Positions 1-11,224 are shown, numbered from the stretch's first letter. The stretch is DNA of 64,000 bases from Saturnia japonica (GCA_033032175.1 CM065309.1:5084001-5148000), one strand, 5' to 3'. Program-made: numbers and translations. The notes: a model not told the origin generated them from the sequence alone.

Positions 1-180
1 CGAAATAGTTTTTTTTAACGAATATTGTGATTTCTTAAACCTTATCAATTGACCGATGACATAAGCATCCCGCATCTATAATTTCATAAGAATTGGTCAA
101 GCCGTTTTTGAGTAAAATCCGGATATACAAACAAACAGACAGACATACACAAAAAAAACTTTATGGCATAGTCGTGATCA
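1..180 (+). repeat. 3' part of an interspersed SINE/LINE-like repeat
   Basis: The text around 95-160 (a phrase close to AAGCCGTTTTTGAG followed by ACAAACAGACAGACATAC) is of the kind found in several lepidopteran interspersed repeats, and related wording recurs in this window near 7880-7940 and 52200-52240. No protein is encoded. The left limit is outside the window. The family name is not certain. Confidence 0.4.
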
Positions 181-239
181 GTGTGATTATAGTGTGCCTA
201 TCAGGAAATTTTGATTAAATATTAAAAGTACAGACTACA

Positions 240-990
240 GATTTATGTAATAAAGTTTTAAAAACATCGCAGATGCCGCCAATGTAGTATGGGCGGGGGC
301 AATCGTTCTGCGCAGGCGCCGCTTCGCCCTCTCCCCCCCCCCCCCCCCCCCGCACTTCGTCCACGGCTTGGCTTGTCATATCTGCACAGACCGCTCTGTG
401 CTTTGATACAGTGAGCTCGCGTTTATTTGTCTTGTATGTGCGACGTCATAGTTCGCCGAGTGTTTTGATACATGATGTTATATGTTGTTTTGTATAACTT
501 GAGTTGGTGTACCAGCAATTGCTGAACTGATTACTTGAGTGATAGTGTCCTTGCTTGTAGTACTAAAGCTGCCACACACGCACAAACAAAGACACAGTTC
601 TCTCCACAAACACAAACATATACTTCACAATCTGCAGTCCAAGTCGACGGGGCAAGGTCAAGGGCGGGAAACAAACGCACACACACAACATACATGGATG
701 CACATACTGTTATACACCTGACATGTTACTGAAAAACATGAGCCAACTGAAATCCTCCCTCCACAAAAGTGCCCTTAGGCACTTTTGTCTTTATAAATTT
801 AAAGAAGGGCGCGGATCTCAGTTAAGTTGTTTGGCAATCATTATTCTAGATTCTCGCGTGAAAGTTGCCTCTAATTGTGTGCCAGTTTTAAGACTTAATG
901 AAATTTCAATTGTTTAGAAACTAAGTGAACATTGAATAATATCAATAAACCCTTTGTGTAGTAAAAACGTTTTTAAAAAAAAAGGTTTTC
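240..990 (+). other. Transcription-unit-like block with poly-C tract; possible solo LTR or decayed gene end
   Basis: This block is GC-rich at its left end and holds a run of 19 C at 333-351. It contains a TATA-like TATAAA at 792-797, a perfect 11-bp stem with a 4-base loop (763-773 with 778-788) and an AATAAA at 944-949. Two short reading frames (535-732 and 723-917) have no recognisable product. The order TATA then AATAAA within about 150 bp resembles an LTR, but no second LTR copy or target duplication was found. It lies downstream of the last odorant-receptor exon seen, so it could also be intron sequence of that gene. Confidence 0.25.
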
Positions 991-1092
991 GAAGTTCCGT
1001 TTAACAGCACGTCGTAACCATCAACCCATGCATACAAAAACACAAACGACACAATAAATAATTATTTTGTTGACGTTGTCGTTGATACTAAC

Positions 1093-1297
1093 GTTGATAA
1101 ATCTATGGTTTGAAATGGGAAATAAGCAGTGAATTGCACCTCTTCACCCAAAGCCTTGTTGACTAGTGGAAATACGGTCCACATCAATGCGCAAGCGAAT
1201 ACGGCTGACTGATAAAAAGTTAAAAGACGATACATATTCATAGAATTCCTCTTTAACAATTCTCTATGATACATTTTTGTAGGAGTAAAGAGATCGC
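1093..1297 (-). CDS. Odorant receptor exon 3 (third membrane segment)
   Basis: Acceptor TTTTTCAG lies just above 1297. The exon codes KMYHRELLKRN, then a hydrophobic segment ending WTVFPL, then FTAYFPF. Two donors are possible: GTTAGT (exon end 1093) or GTATCA (exon end 1089). The first is closer to consensus. Later exons are outside the window. Confidence 0.7.
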
Positions 1298-4200
1298 CTG
1301 AAAAAGAAAGGTGTTTTTAAAAGAAATAGCAAAATTTAAAAACAAGTACAACTAACAATGCATGTTAACAATGATGCATGCATGCATATGCAATTTTTTT
1401 ACTTTTACTTTTTTTATTTTTGCTTTTGCTTTTACTTATAGTGGACATCTCAAAGAATAATAAAGCACGAGACCATTATTGCCTCTCAAATTAAATATGT
1501 CAATTTAAGTCAACAAAAATAAAGGTACTTAATATATAAATAGTAGATTACACAACAAGTGAAAAAAGAGGGAATTTAATTCGAGGGACTGAGTTGGATC
1601 CCGAGAGCAGCGAAGGAATAGAATCCCAGGTGTAGCGAGGGATTCTGAAGTAGAATCCTGAACGGAGCGGGGGATACAAGGCCCGAGATAAAAAAAAAAT
1701 TCACGAGTTGTGTACTCTACTTTTTACCATTGACTGCGAGAAAACTTCTTAGGCGGTGATACTTTTGGTTGGTCACGCTTAGAGATCAGTTAGTGTAAAT
1801 GCGGCAATGAAACGGGTTATAAAGAGAGAAAAAATGAAAGAAAGGAAAAAAGAAAGAAAGGTAAAAACACATTTATTGCCTTGAAAATACGAGCACACAA
1901 TTTTTACAAAGAAAATGAACCTTCCATTTAACCCTAAAAATTAAAGAAAAAAAAAGTGAAGATAAAGATGATAAAGATCGCGACCACCATACACATAGTA
2001 ATAAACCCGTATATCTAAACGTATACGTAAACCTGCGAGGGAATGAGATATAATTTACACGATTGATGCAAATCCTGATTTTGAAGACTATGATCGTTGT
2101 TGAAATAGTCTAGCTATGCTACAACCAGACTTGTACGCACTCTTGCATGAACAGTACGAGTGGTCGATAATAGGAGCCTCGCTGATCTGAGATTTTTAAA
2201 ATATGAATTTGAACTTTAACAATCGGCCACTCGTACTGTATATACAACAGTGCGTACAAACAAGTCCGGTCATCACATTATTATGTGTTATTATTAATAT
2301 TTTAGGTCGGGGAAAAAGTGTTTTCGCATAACGTAGGTATAAACTTGCTATAAAATTTCTTTGGCTGTACTATTTGTATCTGGCTGGTTTTGGTAACATT
2401 AAAAGGTTACATTAAAAATAATAAAAAAGTTGTTTCCCGCTATTTTTCATTTATTTTTCTTTCTGTAAAAATGAGTGAATCTAATGAAGAAATTCGATAC
2501 ATTTTAAAATATTATTACAAAAAAGGCAAAAATGCAGCTTGAGCAGCAAAAAAAATTGTGATATTTGTGGACCTAATGCAATGTTATAAAGAGTAGCACA
2601 AAGTTGGTTCAAACGTTTTCAGTCCGGAAATTTTGATGTTAAAAATGCACCTCGCTCTGATCTCCCTGTTACGAATAAAATGGACGCCATTTTTTAAAAA
2701 GTTGAGCAAGATCGGCATATCTTTAGTTACGATGTAGCTGAAGAACTGGAAATTGACCACAAAACAGTTTTAGCCCATTTGAAGAAAGCTGGCTATACCA
2801 AAAAGCTCGACATTTTGGTGCCATACGAGCTCACTTAAAGAAATCTAATGAACCGTGTACTCATTTGCGATTTATTATTGAGACGTAATGCAACCAAGCC
2901 GTTTTTGAAGAGATGGATAACTGGCGAGGAAAAGTGGATAACGGACGACAAGAACGTGCGAAAAAGGTCGTGGTCTAAGGTCGGCCAGGTTTCACAGACT
3001 GTGGCTAAACCTGGGCTAACTCGAAATAAGGTGATGCTGTGTGTATGGTGGCACTGGAAGGGCATTGTTCATTATGAGCTTTTACCGCCCAGCAAAACTA
3101 TCGATTCGGATCTCTACTGCCAACAACTGATGAGATTAAAGAAAGCAGTTGAGAGAAAGCGGCCGGAATTGATCAACAGGAAGGGTGTGGTCTTTCATCG
3201 AGATAACGCCAGACCACACACATATTTAGCCACTCAGCAAAAATTAAGAGAGCTTGGCTGGGAGGTGTTAGTGCATCCACCATATAGCCCTATCTCGGTC
3301 TCTTCAGAGTTCTTTAGGTTTTATAAGGTTAACATCAAGAGAGGACTGCCAAAACTATTTGTCGCGTTTTTTTGATCAGAGGTCCCAAAGTTTCTACAGC
3401 AGCGGGATTATGTCTCTACCTACAAAATGGCAGAAAGTCATCGAATAAAACGGCACATAACTGTAACTGCAAATAAATGTAAATAAACTTTGAAAAAAAT
3501 GTCTTGAGTTTTCATATAAAAATGCGAAGAAACTTTTTCCCCGACCTATTATGTTTTTTATTTCGGAAGTTTCACTTCTATCACATAAACGTGCAATTTT
3601 TTATACATAATTTATACAATTATGTTTGTATAATAATATATTTACTATTACCAGTCGCTCGAAAACATATATAATACGCAAATTTAATAGGTAATAAAAA
3701 ATCGTGAGCGACCTCTATCTAATGACATATTAACTTGAAATTTTCAGAATACTTATAATGTCAACCGTAGACTAGAATTACATAATGAGAAAAAAAACTG
3801 TATATTTTTTTGCATTTATAACAAGCCTTTTTTTTAATGTTAGTGAACTTTTAAATATTTGTTTCGACTTGATATTTAGATCAGAATTCTTAAAACGTAT
3901 TAAATTAACATAATAATTTCATGTGAGAAGTAAAAACAACATCGATTTTTTTGGGCCACTCTAATATACATATTAGTAAAAATTCAAACCATTTATAACT
4001 TTAAAGATGCTATCCAGCCTTCTCGCCCTCCAGTTGAAGGCGATCTGTTTGCAAAATGTGTTCAATGTAGTCAATAAGATAAAGAGTATGTCCACTATTT
4101 GATCACTGCTATGACGAACCTGTTTCATTTTCAAATCAATAATTATAACAATTTATGCACAGATAAAGAAATGAATCAATATTCTAAGGTCATTATCAGG

Positions 4201-6186
4201 CTATCACATTGCTTGATGCTAACTTTGGTATCGGTGACGACCATTGAAGTAGGTATCTACATTCAGCTATTGTTGTCTTAGTTGTTGTGTTGAGCTGATG
4301 TAAAAAAAGAAGGTTAGTCCTACAGCATCCCTAAACACAAGGCTAAATGGGCTTTAAGAACCAGAACGCAAACTTTCTGGGAAGAGTAATTTTTATTGAT
4401 GTTATATTTTTTTCAATACACCTGCTCATAAAGTGGCTCTAATATCACCGCAATTAGGCACATAATGACACCTGTAATCAAACTGTGACTTTTTCATTGC
4501 TATTATTCACAAGTGAGTTATAGAGCAAAAATCACAAAAAGAATTAGACTTGATTCTGAGGCACATCCTACTGGCGAAACGCCAAGTACATCCAATGATT
4601 GGATTTCACCTACCTACACGAATAATGAACCATCTCAAATAACAATAGAACATGAAAGTATTTCAATAAATAATCTATCTGATAAAACCACCATGCCATC
4701 AAAAACAGTTAATTATAATTTTACTAACTGCATATTTACTAATTGTTTCTCTAAATAAACTGTTTATGTACTAAATAAAATGATTTTTTATTATTATTTT
4801 CTTCACAAGTGTGTTGAAAAACGTCGTATGATACACGTGTATATTGTTGATTACCGTCCACGGCTCTCTTAAGACCCTCACCTAACCGGCTCGGGTCTCA
4901 ATGGTACCTCAGCGGTAATCACCAACATTACACACTTGTACCATAATGTACTATTATCGTTATTAGGTGGTTAAAAAACGATTAGAAAACGTCTCATTAA
5001 GACCTGCATCTGGAGCAAAATATTGTATGGCTGTGAAACATGGACGATGAACCAAAAGGACAGAGAAAGGTTGGCTGCGTTTGAGATATGGTTGTTGGAA
5101 GAGGATGGAGGATGAAGAACATCAGTTGGACAGAAAGGATTACAAATGAGGAAGTATTAAGAATGTTTGACAAGGAAAGACAGTTGTTGAGCAACATAGA
5201 TAACAGAAGAGGATAGATGAATGGACACTTGATACGCCACGGCAAATTCTTTTAAAACAATTTTGGAAGGAGAAATTGAAGGAAAGCGAGAAAGACAGAC
5301 TAAGCTTTTTACAACAAATGAAGGATAAAGTGGGAGTTGTGTCATATCTAGAGTTGAAAAGAAAGGCAGAGGATAGGGTACAATGGCAACTGGTCCAACG
5401 ATAAAAGCTGAACTCTTATATTAAAGAAGATTAGGTGGTATTTATTTTTTACCCGACTGCGAAAAAAGAGGCTTATTTTTCGTACATATTATGTATATAA
5501 TATGTATGTCTATTTCTTTGAAACGCTCTATAGCCTAAACGGCTTGATTGAGATTAGCATACGAGGTGTCGTTAAATTCTTTAAAATGTTTAGTTACGAC
5601 TTCTGGGAATTAAATAAAAAGCAAAAATACAAAAATAAATTTTTTATTCGTGTTTTTGTTGCAGTTAGGTTTTTTGTTTCCTTTTTAATAACAAAGCTTT
5701 TTATAGAAAGTATTTCCATAATAAAATTAAAATTATAAGAAAATATCCCGTATATTTTTTGTATGAAAATGAGAGTATAATTTCAGTATCCTATGGGCGC
5801 CGTATATTTTATAGGACTAAGGACAGCCCTGGATATTCCCTATTGCAAGTTTTAAACTAAAATTAATTAATTCATTTAAAGAGTAGTTAATAACTATTAA
5901 TTAGAATACAATATTTATTTATTTAGCAGATTAATAAACATATAAATAATTATGTTGACGATAGCAATAGTATAAGGAATTAGGGAACATTTACCTGAAT
6001 GACGCGAATCACATGTTGTATATTATATGTAATGATCAGAATCCACATAATATTTCGATAAATATTATGCATAAATAACTTTACTCCTGATAACTTCGGT
6101 ATTACTTTGTAGTAACCAACTCTAGCGAGTGCGTTGAAATGTGGCTTGACAGATTGAAAAGTGGAATATGTCGCGTCTTCGTCCAT
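1093..6186 (-). CDS. Odorant receptor (insect Or family), 5' half of gene; three exons in the window
   Basis: This is a seven-transmembrane insect odorant receptor, a ligand-binding subunit that works with Orco in olfactory neuron membranes. The assembled exons are 5995-6186 (residues 1-64), 3990-4119 (65-107) and about 1093-1297 (108 to about 176). Phases agree: exon 1 ends in phase 0 at CAG/GTAAAT, exon 2 starts after AAACAG and ends in phase 1 before GTTTGA, and exon 3 starts after TTTTTCAG with two bases that complete a Gly codon. Hydrophobic segments lie at about 42-61, 72-87 and 132-152. The third is followed by FTAYFPF, a pattern typical of the family after TM3. Family length is about 390-430 residues, so more than half is missing to the left. 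The introns contain a mariner relic, hairpin repeats and a LINE piece. Family is clear; the exact receptor number is not. Confidence 0.8.
1298..2124. other. Odorant receptor intron 2, left part: AT-rich, no gene
   Basis: No coding signal was found apart from the short repeat units listed separately (1597-1680). A purine-rich run of AAAG/GAAA type occurs at 1830-1862. A CATG/CATGCATGCATATG palindromic patch occurs near 1362-1390. Confidence 0.5.
1597..1680 (+). repeat. Three imperfect tandem units with GAATCC..AGCGAGGG core
   Basis: Units begin near 1597, 1621 and 1653. Each reads roughly GATCCC or GAATCC, then about 10 bases, then AGCGA/AGCGG plus G runs. They are followed by GGATACAAGGCCCGAG and a short A run, a layout seen in some lepidopteran dispersed repeats. 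No coding content. Confidence 0.4.
2125..2269. repeat. Hairpin MITE-like element
   Basis: The left arm (2125-2168) and right arm (2222-2269) are imperfect reverse complements of about 45 bp. Both carry TACGCACT and CAGTACGAGTGG-type blocks. The loop is about 50 bases. No protein is encoded. It lies in intron 2 of the odorant receptor. Arms with few mismatches and no ORF suggest a miniature inverted-repeat element rather than a host gene. Confidence 0.6.
2305..3546 (+). mobile_element. Mariner element with both terminal inverted repeats, inactive
   Basis: The 25-bp ends (2305-2329 and 3522-3546) are inverted repeats starting GGTCGGGGAAAAAGT, with two mismatches. They are flanked by TA on both sides (2303-2304 and 3547-3548), the target duplication expected of the mariner family. 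Length is about 1.24 kb, the usual size of a complete mariner. The element sits in intron 2 of the odorant receptor, antisense to it. The transposase inside is broken. Confidence 0.9.
2471..3375 (+). pseudogene. Mariner transposase remnant
   Basis: Transposase of the DD34D mariner type, which cuts and inserts the element at TA sites. It starts with MSESNEEIRYILKYYYKKG at 2471, but a TGA follows within 25 codons and further stops and shifts occur up to about 2850. From 2848 to 3375 an open stretch of 175 residues shows ITGEEKWI (the first catalytic Asp of the usual TGDE is Glu here), FHRDNARPHT (second Asp kept) and HPPYSPISVSSEFF. In the last motif the conserved Asp residues are lost. Frame breaks plus catalytic substitutions make it certainly inactive. 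Confidence 0.85.
3990..4119 (-). CDS. Odorant receptor exon 2 (130 nt)
   Basis: This exon is too short to stand out as a reading frame. Read on the minus strand it follows the acceptor AAATGAAACAG and ends before GTTTGA. It codes 43 codons plus one base, including IVDILFILLTTLNTF (second membrane segment) and KQIAFNWR. It starts in phase 0 and leaves one base, exactly what exons 1 and 3 require. Confidence 0.75.
4514..4758 (+). other. Unidentified open stretch, possible last exon or transposon tail
   Basis: An acceptor-like TATTATTCACAAG precedes 4514. The frame then stays open for about 80 codons to a TAA at 4756-4758 and is followed by AATAAA signals (4777-4790). The text is Ser/Thr/Asn-rich (PTGETPSTSNDW, NYNFTNCIFTNCFSK). 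There is no recognised domain. It lies inside intron 1 of the odorant receptor on the opposite strand. It may be the 3' end of a DNA-transposon gene; I cannot name it. Confidence 0.25.
4825..4948. repeat. Second hairpin MITE-like repeat
   Basis: Left arm 4825-4856 (ending GATTACCG) and right arm 4913-4948 (starting CGGTAATC) are imperfect inverted repeats around a 55-base centre. The centre contains CCTAACCGGCTCGGGTCTC. No coding content. It lies in intron 1 of the odorant receptor. Confidence 0.55.
4985..5402 (+). pseudogene. Non-LTR retrotransposon 3' end (post-RT region), frameshifted
   Basis: The text reads as the region after the reverse transcriptase of a LINE: YGCETWTMNQKDRERLAAFE, then after a shift NISWTERITNEEVLR, GHLIRHGKF, ILEGEIEGKRERQTK and LQQMKDKVGVVSYLELKR, ending at a TAA near 5402. 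At least three frame changes or stops break it. It is a 5'-truncated, dead copy in intron 1 of the odorant receptor, antisense to that gene. Confidence 0.75.
5403..5994. other. Odorant receptor intron 1, distal part: repeat-like, no gene
   Basis: This stretch includes TTTTTTACCCGACTGCG (5446-5462) and a TATTATGTATATAATATGTATG palindromic patch near 5488-5509, both of dispersed-repeat type. An open frame at 5502-5738 is low in complexity and has no recognisable product. Confidence 0.4.
5995..6186 (-). CDS. Odorant receptor exon 1
   Basis: Codes 64 residues from ATG at 6186 to the donor CAG/GTAAAT (GT at 5993-5994). It contains KPHFNALARVGYYKV, an N-terminal pattern seen in lepidopteran receptors, and the first membrane segment. 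It ends in phase 0. Confidence 0.75.
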
Positions 6187-6220
6187 TTTATGTGTTTAAT
6201 ACAATAATGCCTGTTTCATT

Positions 6221-6228
6221 CTTTTATA
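6221..6228 (-). promoter_or_regulatory. Candidate TATA box of the odorant receptor gene
   Basis: On the minus strand TATAAAAG lies 35-42 bases upstream of the receptor ATG at 6186. This would give a start site near 6195-6200 and a very short leader. It is position-based inference only. Confidence 0.3.
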
Positions 6229-6869
6229 TCAAACAGTGTATCTAATTATAATTAGTTTTAAATTAGATGGGTGTGTCTAAGTCTACGTACCTGCTTATTA
6301 ACTCCCAAGTGTCACATTTCATGAATAAATCACAGTTTAATTTTGAACTTTCTTAATTGATGTGAATATATTATGTTAAACGTTTAATTACATTCCCTAA
6401 GTAAATACTCACTAGGATAATTATGTTGTATATTATGTACTTACAAAACGATCATATTAGATATAGTCTAAATCAAATTATTTTTAATATTAGCTACCTA
6501 CACATAAGAAAAAAATACGGGCTAAGTGCAACAGTAAATCTAATGGTAATTAGAAAAAGTTACAAAATTGTAATATTGAGACAAAAATAATATGAAAGGT
6601 AGGTACTATGCAAACATTTCTTAAAATCGTTCTGCTTCCGGAAATAACAGTTTTTACCACTTCAGCTTCTTGTCGTGTACCCAATAAAGCACTTTGTAGA
6701 AAGGACTAAATAAAAATACAATTATTTTTGGCCATTCAAATTTATATAAAACCAATAAGTATATTTAAATAATTAAATTTATACTAAAATAACGTAGGTG
6801 TGTTTAAGTCGTAATTAAACAACACCTTAGTTAAAATCTCTGAATGGTTTGCTTTAAATAATTTACAAC
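6229..6869. other. AT-rich intergenic stretch, nothing recognised
   Basis: Upstream of the odorant receptor start and before the LINE at 6870. No coding pattern, repeat ends or structured RNA seen. Confidence 0.5.
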
Positions 6870-7790
6870 AAAATGCAAACAAAAACAAATGTATGAGATT
6901 TGTCTTGCCCAATTGTTAAACCTGTTGATAGTAATATTAAGATAGAAAGGAAATTAGTAGGCTTAGTTGATAGTACTGTCATCTTGGGCATTACCCTTGA
7001 TTCAAAATTACAGTGGGTTCCGTTTATTAAAACTTTGGTGGGAAGATTAAGTTCTGCTGCATTCGCAGTACGCAAGATTCGCCATTTCACAGATATTGTC
7101 ACCGCTAGGTTAGTTTACTTAGCTTAATGTTTTACGGTATTTTGCTGTGGGGTTCAGCAGCTGATGTAGATACCATATATATAATACAAAAGCGTGCAGT
7201 TCGAGCAATTTACATTAGGAGACCCCGCAAATCACTAAAAAAAAATTCCAGGAATTTAGTATTTTAAGTGTGCCCTCTCAATACATCTTTGATAACTTAA
7301 TGTATGTCCGTAAACTTAGAGAAGCTGAATTTTGTCAAAGATCGGCACAATGTTAATATGTACTAGAAATAGAGATAAGTTAGTCGTACCGTGTTTTAGA
7401 CTTAGTAAGAATAATAATTTTTTTTAGGTAATAGTGTTAGGTTCTATAACAAGATCCCGAAGCACATTACTGATTTACCAGACAACAAGTTCAAGGACCA
7501 TGTCAAGAGGGTTTTACTGTCAAAAGGTTACTATAGGTTGGATCATTATGTAAATGATAGTGATGTCTGGAAGTGACTCCCTCTCTGTGCATCCAATAAA
7601 TTATTATTATTGTACCTGTTATATTAAAATTTGTACAGTTAACAAAAAAAAGACAAACCCGAACGAATTTATACCGGTTCTTTTCGATGTCTGGGATATT
7701 TTCCTAACCAGCAAGTGTTTTGACGTTCATAAGTGCCTTCTTAGGGCCTAAACTGAATAAAGATTATTTTGATTTTGATTTTTTTATTCT
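6870..7790 (+). mobile_element. Jockey-type LINE, 5'-truncated, with 3' tail
   Basis: The open stretch 6900-7127 carries the last part of a reverse transcriptase and its thumb (GITLDSKLQW, LVGRLSSAAFAVRKIR). After breaks it continues as MFYGILLWGSAADVDTI, IIQKRAVRAIYI, PSQYIFDNLMYVRKLREAE, VRFYNKIPKHITDLPDNKF. The 3' end reads CATAAGTGCCTTCTTAGGGCC, AATAAAG, then GATTTTGATTTT. Several shifts and stops show it is dead. The same tail occurs at 49850-50175, so both belong to one family. Confidence 0.8.
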
Positions 7791-7867
7791 TCAGAAAATT
7801 TAGCTTGCTGGTAGAAACTAGCCATCGAACATAGAGCTCTTCCATGTCTGTTTTAGTAGATACTTCG

Positions 7868-8271
7868 TATATTATGTATGTCTGTCTGTCTGTTTGTTCC
7901 GGGTAATCTCCGAAACGGTTGGACCGATTTTGATGGGACTTTCACTGGTAGATAGCTGAATTCATAGGGAGTAACTTAGGCTACTTTTATTTTACAAAAA
8001 GAATTAGATTTACGCACAAATAAAAAAAACTGGTCGGGCGTTTAAATGGCTTCCGCTGAGTAAACCATAAAAGATATAGCAAATCGATGTACTAAAAAAT
8101 TGTAGACATTAAAAAGACCTAGGCAAAATGTCTGCGAGAGTACCTATACGTCTATCTTCTAAGAAACATCCACAATAAGCATATTTGTCTTTAAAATAGC
8201 CGGCAGCGGGGGAGCAAGATTCGCGCGGGCATTCTGTAATCCACGTGAGCGAAGCCACGGGCACAGCTAGT
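7868..8271 (+). repeat. Family A repeat, copy 1, ending in CTAGT
   Basis: This copy runs from ATTATGTATGTCTGTCTGTC through GGCGTTTAAATGGCTTCCGC and AAAAAGACCTAGGC to CCACGGGCACAGCTAGT. The same text recurs, diverged, at 15085-15215, 58700-58995 (reversed) and 60262-60612. It has no inverted-repeat ends, and the GC-rich hairpin-capable 3' end with CTAGT fits the CTRRT rule of non-autonomous Helitrons. Calling it a Helitron is inference. Confidence 0.5.
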
Positions 8272-8724
8272 GCTAACTAAAATTCAAAATTTGAAGTTTG
8301 TAAGACTGCTTGACTTTTGATGATGGAATAGTGTGTTAGTGTCGAAATTAAAGATCTTTGACTAACAATATTTCGTAATTTATAAGTTATTATTATAAGG
8401 TAATGATATTGGCAATGTAGCCAGTATAGTATATAGGTAATCTTGATATCTAAAAATTCAAACTTCTGGCCTTATACACAACTAAGTTAAAGGGGTCAAA
8501 AGTGCTGTGAATCTCTTCGAGGAAAGGATGGTACGGCCGTGCTCGACTTGGCGAAGAGCACTACCGTGTCCTCTAATTACCTGTATCTTTTTTGTGATTA
8601 TTTATTGGCAGGAACTTCATTGTTATCATTCATATTATTGTGTTAAATGTTGAGAATAAGCAAAAACACGAGTTGCGATACGTCTACGAGAAGTGTATGT
8701 AATAGTGAACATACATTAATCAAA
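8272..8724. other. Intergenic stretch, nothing recognised
   Basis: Between family A copy 1 and the Tc1 relic. A moderately GC-rich patch occurs at 8490-8575 but without coding or repeat features that I can name. Confidence 0.45.
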
Positions 8725-10418
8725 ATTGGACATACAGGAAGCTCGCTAGCCATTTGGAATGTTCCGTGAAGAAGGTGTTTAACGCTATTACATATGATAA
8801 ATTACACGGGACAATTAACAAGGTGGTACCTAGAAAAAATCGGGCAATGAAGACCACACCCCGTAAGGATATGCGAATAATTCGTACAGTTAATAAGGAC
8901 CCTTTTAAAGGCTCGAATGTAATTTGAAAGGAAGTTTTCTGTCCTAATAACCACCGAAACGTGTCACTTACCAGCAAAACTAGTTCGCAGGCGTTTAGTT
9001 GAAGCAAAATTGTTCAGCAGGGCTGCTTGGAAATGCAGTTTCCTTCGCGATAAAATATGGCAGTTGGACAGTTCAACAATGGAAGAAAGTTCTAGTTTCC
9101 GACGAGACCAAAATAAATATAATAAATTTCGATGGAAAACCATACGTGCGGTGTCTTATTAACGCGGTTTTGATTAATAGATAATAAACAAAAAATATAG
9201 TTAAACACGGCGCGGCGGTGAAAATATCAAAGTATGGGTCTGTTTTTCGAGTTTCGGGATTGGTCTTGTAAGAAAAATTGAAGGGTTGCTGGATCAATAC
9301 CCGTACAGAACTATGTTGGAGGAGACAATGACTCCATACGCTGATGAGCAATTACCTATGTCGTGGATATTAAAACACGACAACGATCCGAAACATACGG
9401 CGATTAGTGTTAAAGAATTTCTTAAAATAAATTCAGTAGATATCGATTTTAGAGTGGCTTGCAAATGGTCCGGATTTGAATCCGACCTGAAAATTTGAGA
9501 TGTTAGTGAAGAAATATTATCGGATAAACACTTCAGTAATCAAACAGAATTTTATGACTCGTTTATCGATGTGTGGAGTCCGGATAAATTGCAAAAATTA
9601 ATAGAATCAATGCCGCGTCGCTGTAAAGCTGTTAATGTAAACAAGGATTACCCAACGAAATACTAGCGTTGTGTGATTCTATACCATTTCCATTTCTTTA
9701 TTTTCTCGTTGACAGCTCCTGTAAAAACTTAAACGAGTGTCTTCTTTACATTATGTATGCATTATTTTATAAAAATATGACGTTTACACACGTACAAGGT
9801 TATACCAGAGTCGGAGAAATTGATAGGGATGGAGCTATATCGATAAACGTAACAAGATAACAGACCAGAGATTTTTTTTTTCAAAATGTAAGATACTAAA
9901 CTACTGCCGCATACCTTTGTACAAATTGATTAACTAATATTATATTTCATTCCAAGATGTTACACGTATTAATTCTTGATTGATAATGCCAACTTCTTCA
10001 AAATTTTCGAAGCTGTTGTAAAATAAGTAGGTATAGGTAGGTACTCAACAATGAAACGAAATAATTATAACGACAGGTATTTTTATTTATTTATTTTAAT
10101 CAAAATCTGATGAATTGTCACTGTCGTAAATATATGCGATCGATATCATTCCTTATTTGGTCACAACACTACAACTATCAAATTAGAACTGTCATCGAGA
10201 AAATAAAGAAATGGAAATAGTATAACGACTAACCTGTCTAAAAACATTATCATATTATTTTAAGTTATTTTTAATTTCATGTACCTACCTGTGTTCTTTT
10301 GTTTATGATTAGCTGTCCACCTTCCTGTAACGCGAAATGTTGACTTACATATTATAACACCTGAAATATATATAATTTGGCAAACTTTTTTGTTTCTAAC
10401 TAGTTGACCACCGCTGTA
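8725..10418 (+). mobile_element. Tc1-like DNA transposon, decayed and interrupted
   Basis: Transposase traces run in one direction: RKLASHLECSVKKVFNAITY (DNA-binding), RKNRAMKTTPRKDMRIIRTV, TVQQWKKVLVSDETKINII (first catalytic Asp), LLDQYPYRTMLEETMTPYAD, HDNDPKHTAISVKEFL (second Asp) and MPRRCKAV with YPTK before a TAG at 9664. Many stops and shifts break it. The 537-bp repeat at 9684-10220 is inserted just after the stop. Beyond it, a tail ending AGTTGACCACCGCTGTA near 10418 looks like the 3' terminal repeat. No matching left end was found, so the copy seems 5'-truncated. Confidence 0.75.
9684..10220. mobile_element. 537-bp terminal-inverted-repeat element, copy 1
   Basis: The ends are inverted repeats of about 33 bp. 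The left begins CCATTTCCATTTCTTTATTT and the reverse complement of the right begins CTATTTCCATTTCTTTATTT, both continuing TCTCG.TGACAG. TA lies on each side. A second copy of the same 537 bp lies at 16481-17017. A short frame (9669-9860) has no recognisable product, so this is a non-autonomous element. It is nested in the Tc1 relic and so is younger than it. Confidence 0.85.
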
Positions 10419-10601
10419 TGTTTCCATAAACTACGTATATCGACGGTGTAAATCCTAACTAACATGTATTTAAAGTTCGTCAAATTAAAAAATACACGAA
10501 GTTAATTAGGTAGTAATTTCAACTTTTCGATTTAAAAGCTTCAAAAGGTGGATTTTGACTAATTTAAAATTATAGTATTTAGTCTAACTGTTAACATGTT
10601 A
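10223..10601. other. Remainder of Tc1 3' tail plus AT-rich spacer
   Basis: Sequence to about 10418 is interpreted as the displaced Tc1 end. 10419-10601 has no recognised content. Confidence 0.4.
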
Positions 10602-10781
10602 TTATATTAAGTGAGCAATTCTTGTATATATATGTAATTGGTTTCTCGTAAACGGCTCCCAGGATTTCGATGAAACTTTGCATTTAGATAATGTTTTACA
10701 TTCCAAGTATACCTAGATAGGTGTTTTTTTTTTTTGTAAGACACCGAGCAAAGCTCTTTGGTCGCCCAGATATTAGCTAGT
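10602..10781 (+). repeat. Family B repeat, copy 1
   Basis: Starts TTATATTAAGTGAGCAATTC and contains TTTCGATGAAACTTTGCATT, TACCTAGATAGGTG and GGTCGCCCAGATATTAGCTAGT. Related copies: 12840-12993, 15885-16040 (reversed), 51240-51392 and 51637-51790 (reversed). It ends in CTAGT. No coding content. Confidence 0.7.
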
Positions 10782-11196
10782 TAATTTGTGATAAAAAATA
10801 ATAAGTAATAATATTACGAGAAATCATTTATTGATGTATTTAAAAAGAAATAGTTCACATCATTGTCATATTTGGTATTCAGCTCTGGCCGAATGAGTTT
10901 GCAATGCAAACTTTGCATGCAATGTAATTAATTGGAATGTGAAATAATTTTTTGAGCCGGTACACTATAGCCGCGCTTATTTGTACTAAAAATAAAATGC
11001 TGATGCGGTACATGATGCATACTCTTCATTAGTAATAATCAACGTCCCATAATGCTATATGTATTAATTTATTCATAAATATTACTATACCCCCTATTTA
11101 GACACATAGTATATATATATAAGGTTTTCATGTAAGTTAAATTGGTGTATTATTCATATCTGTATCCACATTTAGATCACCAAGTTTTTACACAGT
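10782..11196. other. Downstream spacer of RanBP3, nothing recognised
   Basis: AT-rich, with a TATATATATA run at 11110-11122. It should contain the end of the RanBP3 3' region on the minus strand. Confidence 0.45.
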
Positions 11197-11202
11197 TTTA
11201 TT
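11197..11202 (-). promoter_or_regulatory. Poly(A) signal of RanBP3
   Basis: AATAAA on the minus strand, 23-28 bases past the RanBP3 stop codon. The next bases are AT-rich. This would give an unusually short 3' UTR. Confidence 0.5.
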
Positions 11203-11224
11203 TAAAAAATTATAATTAATATTA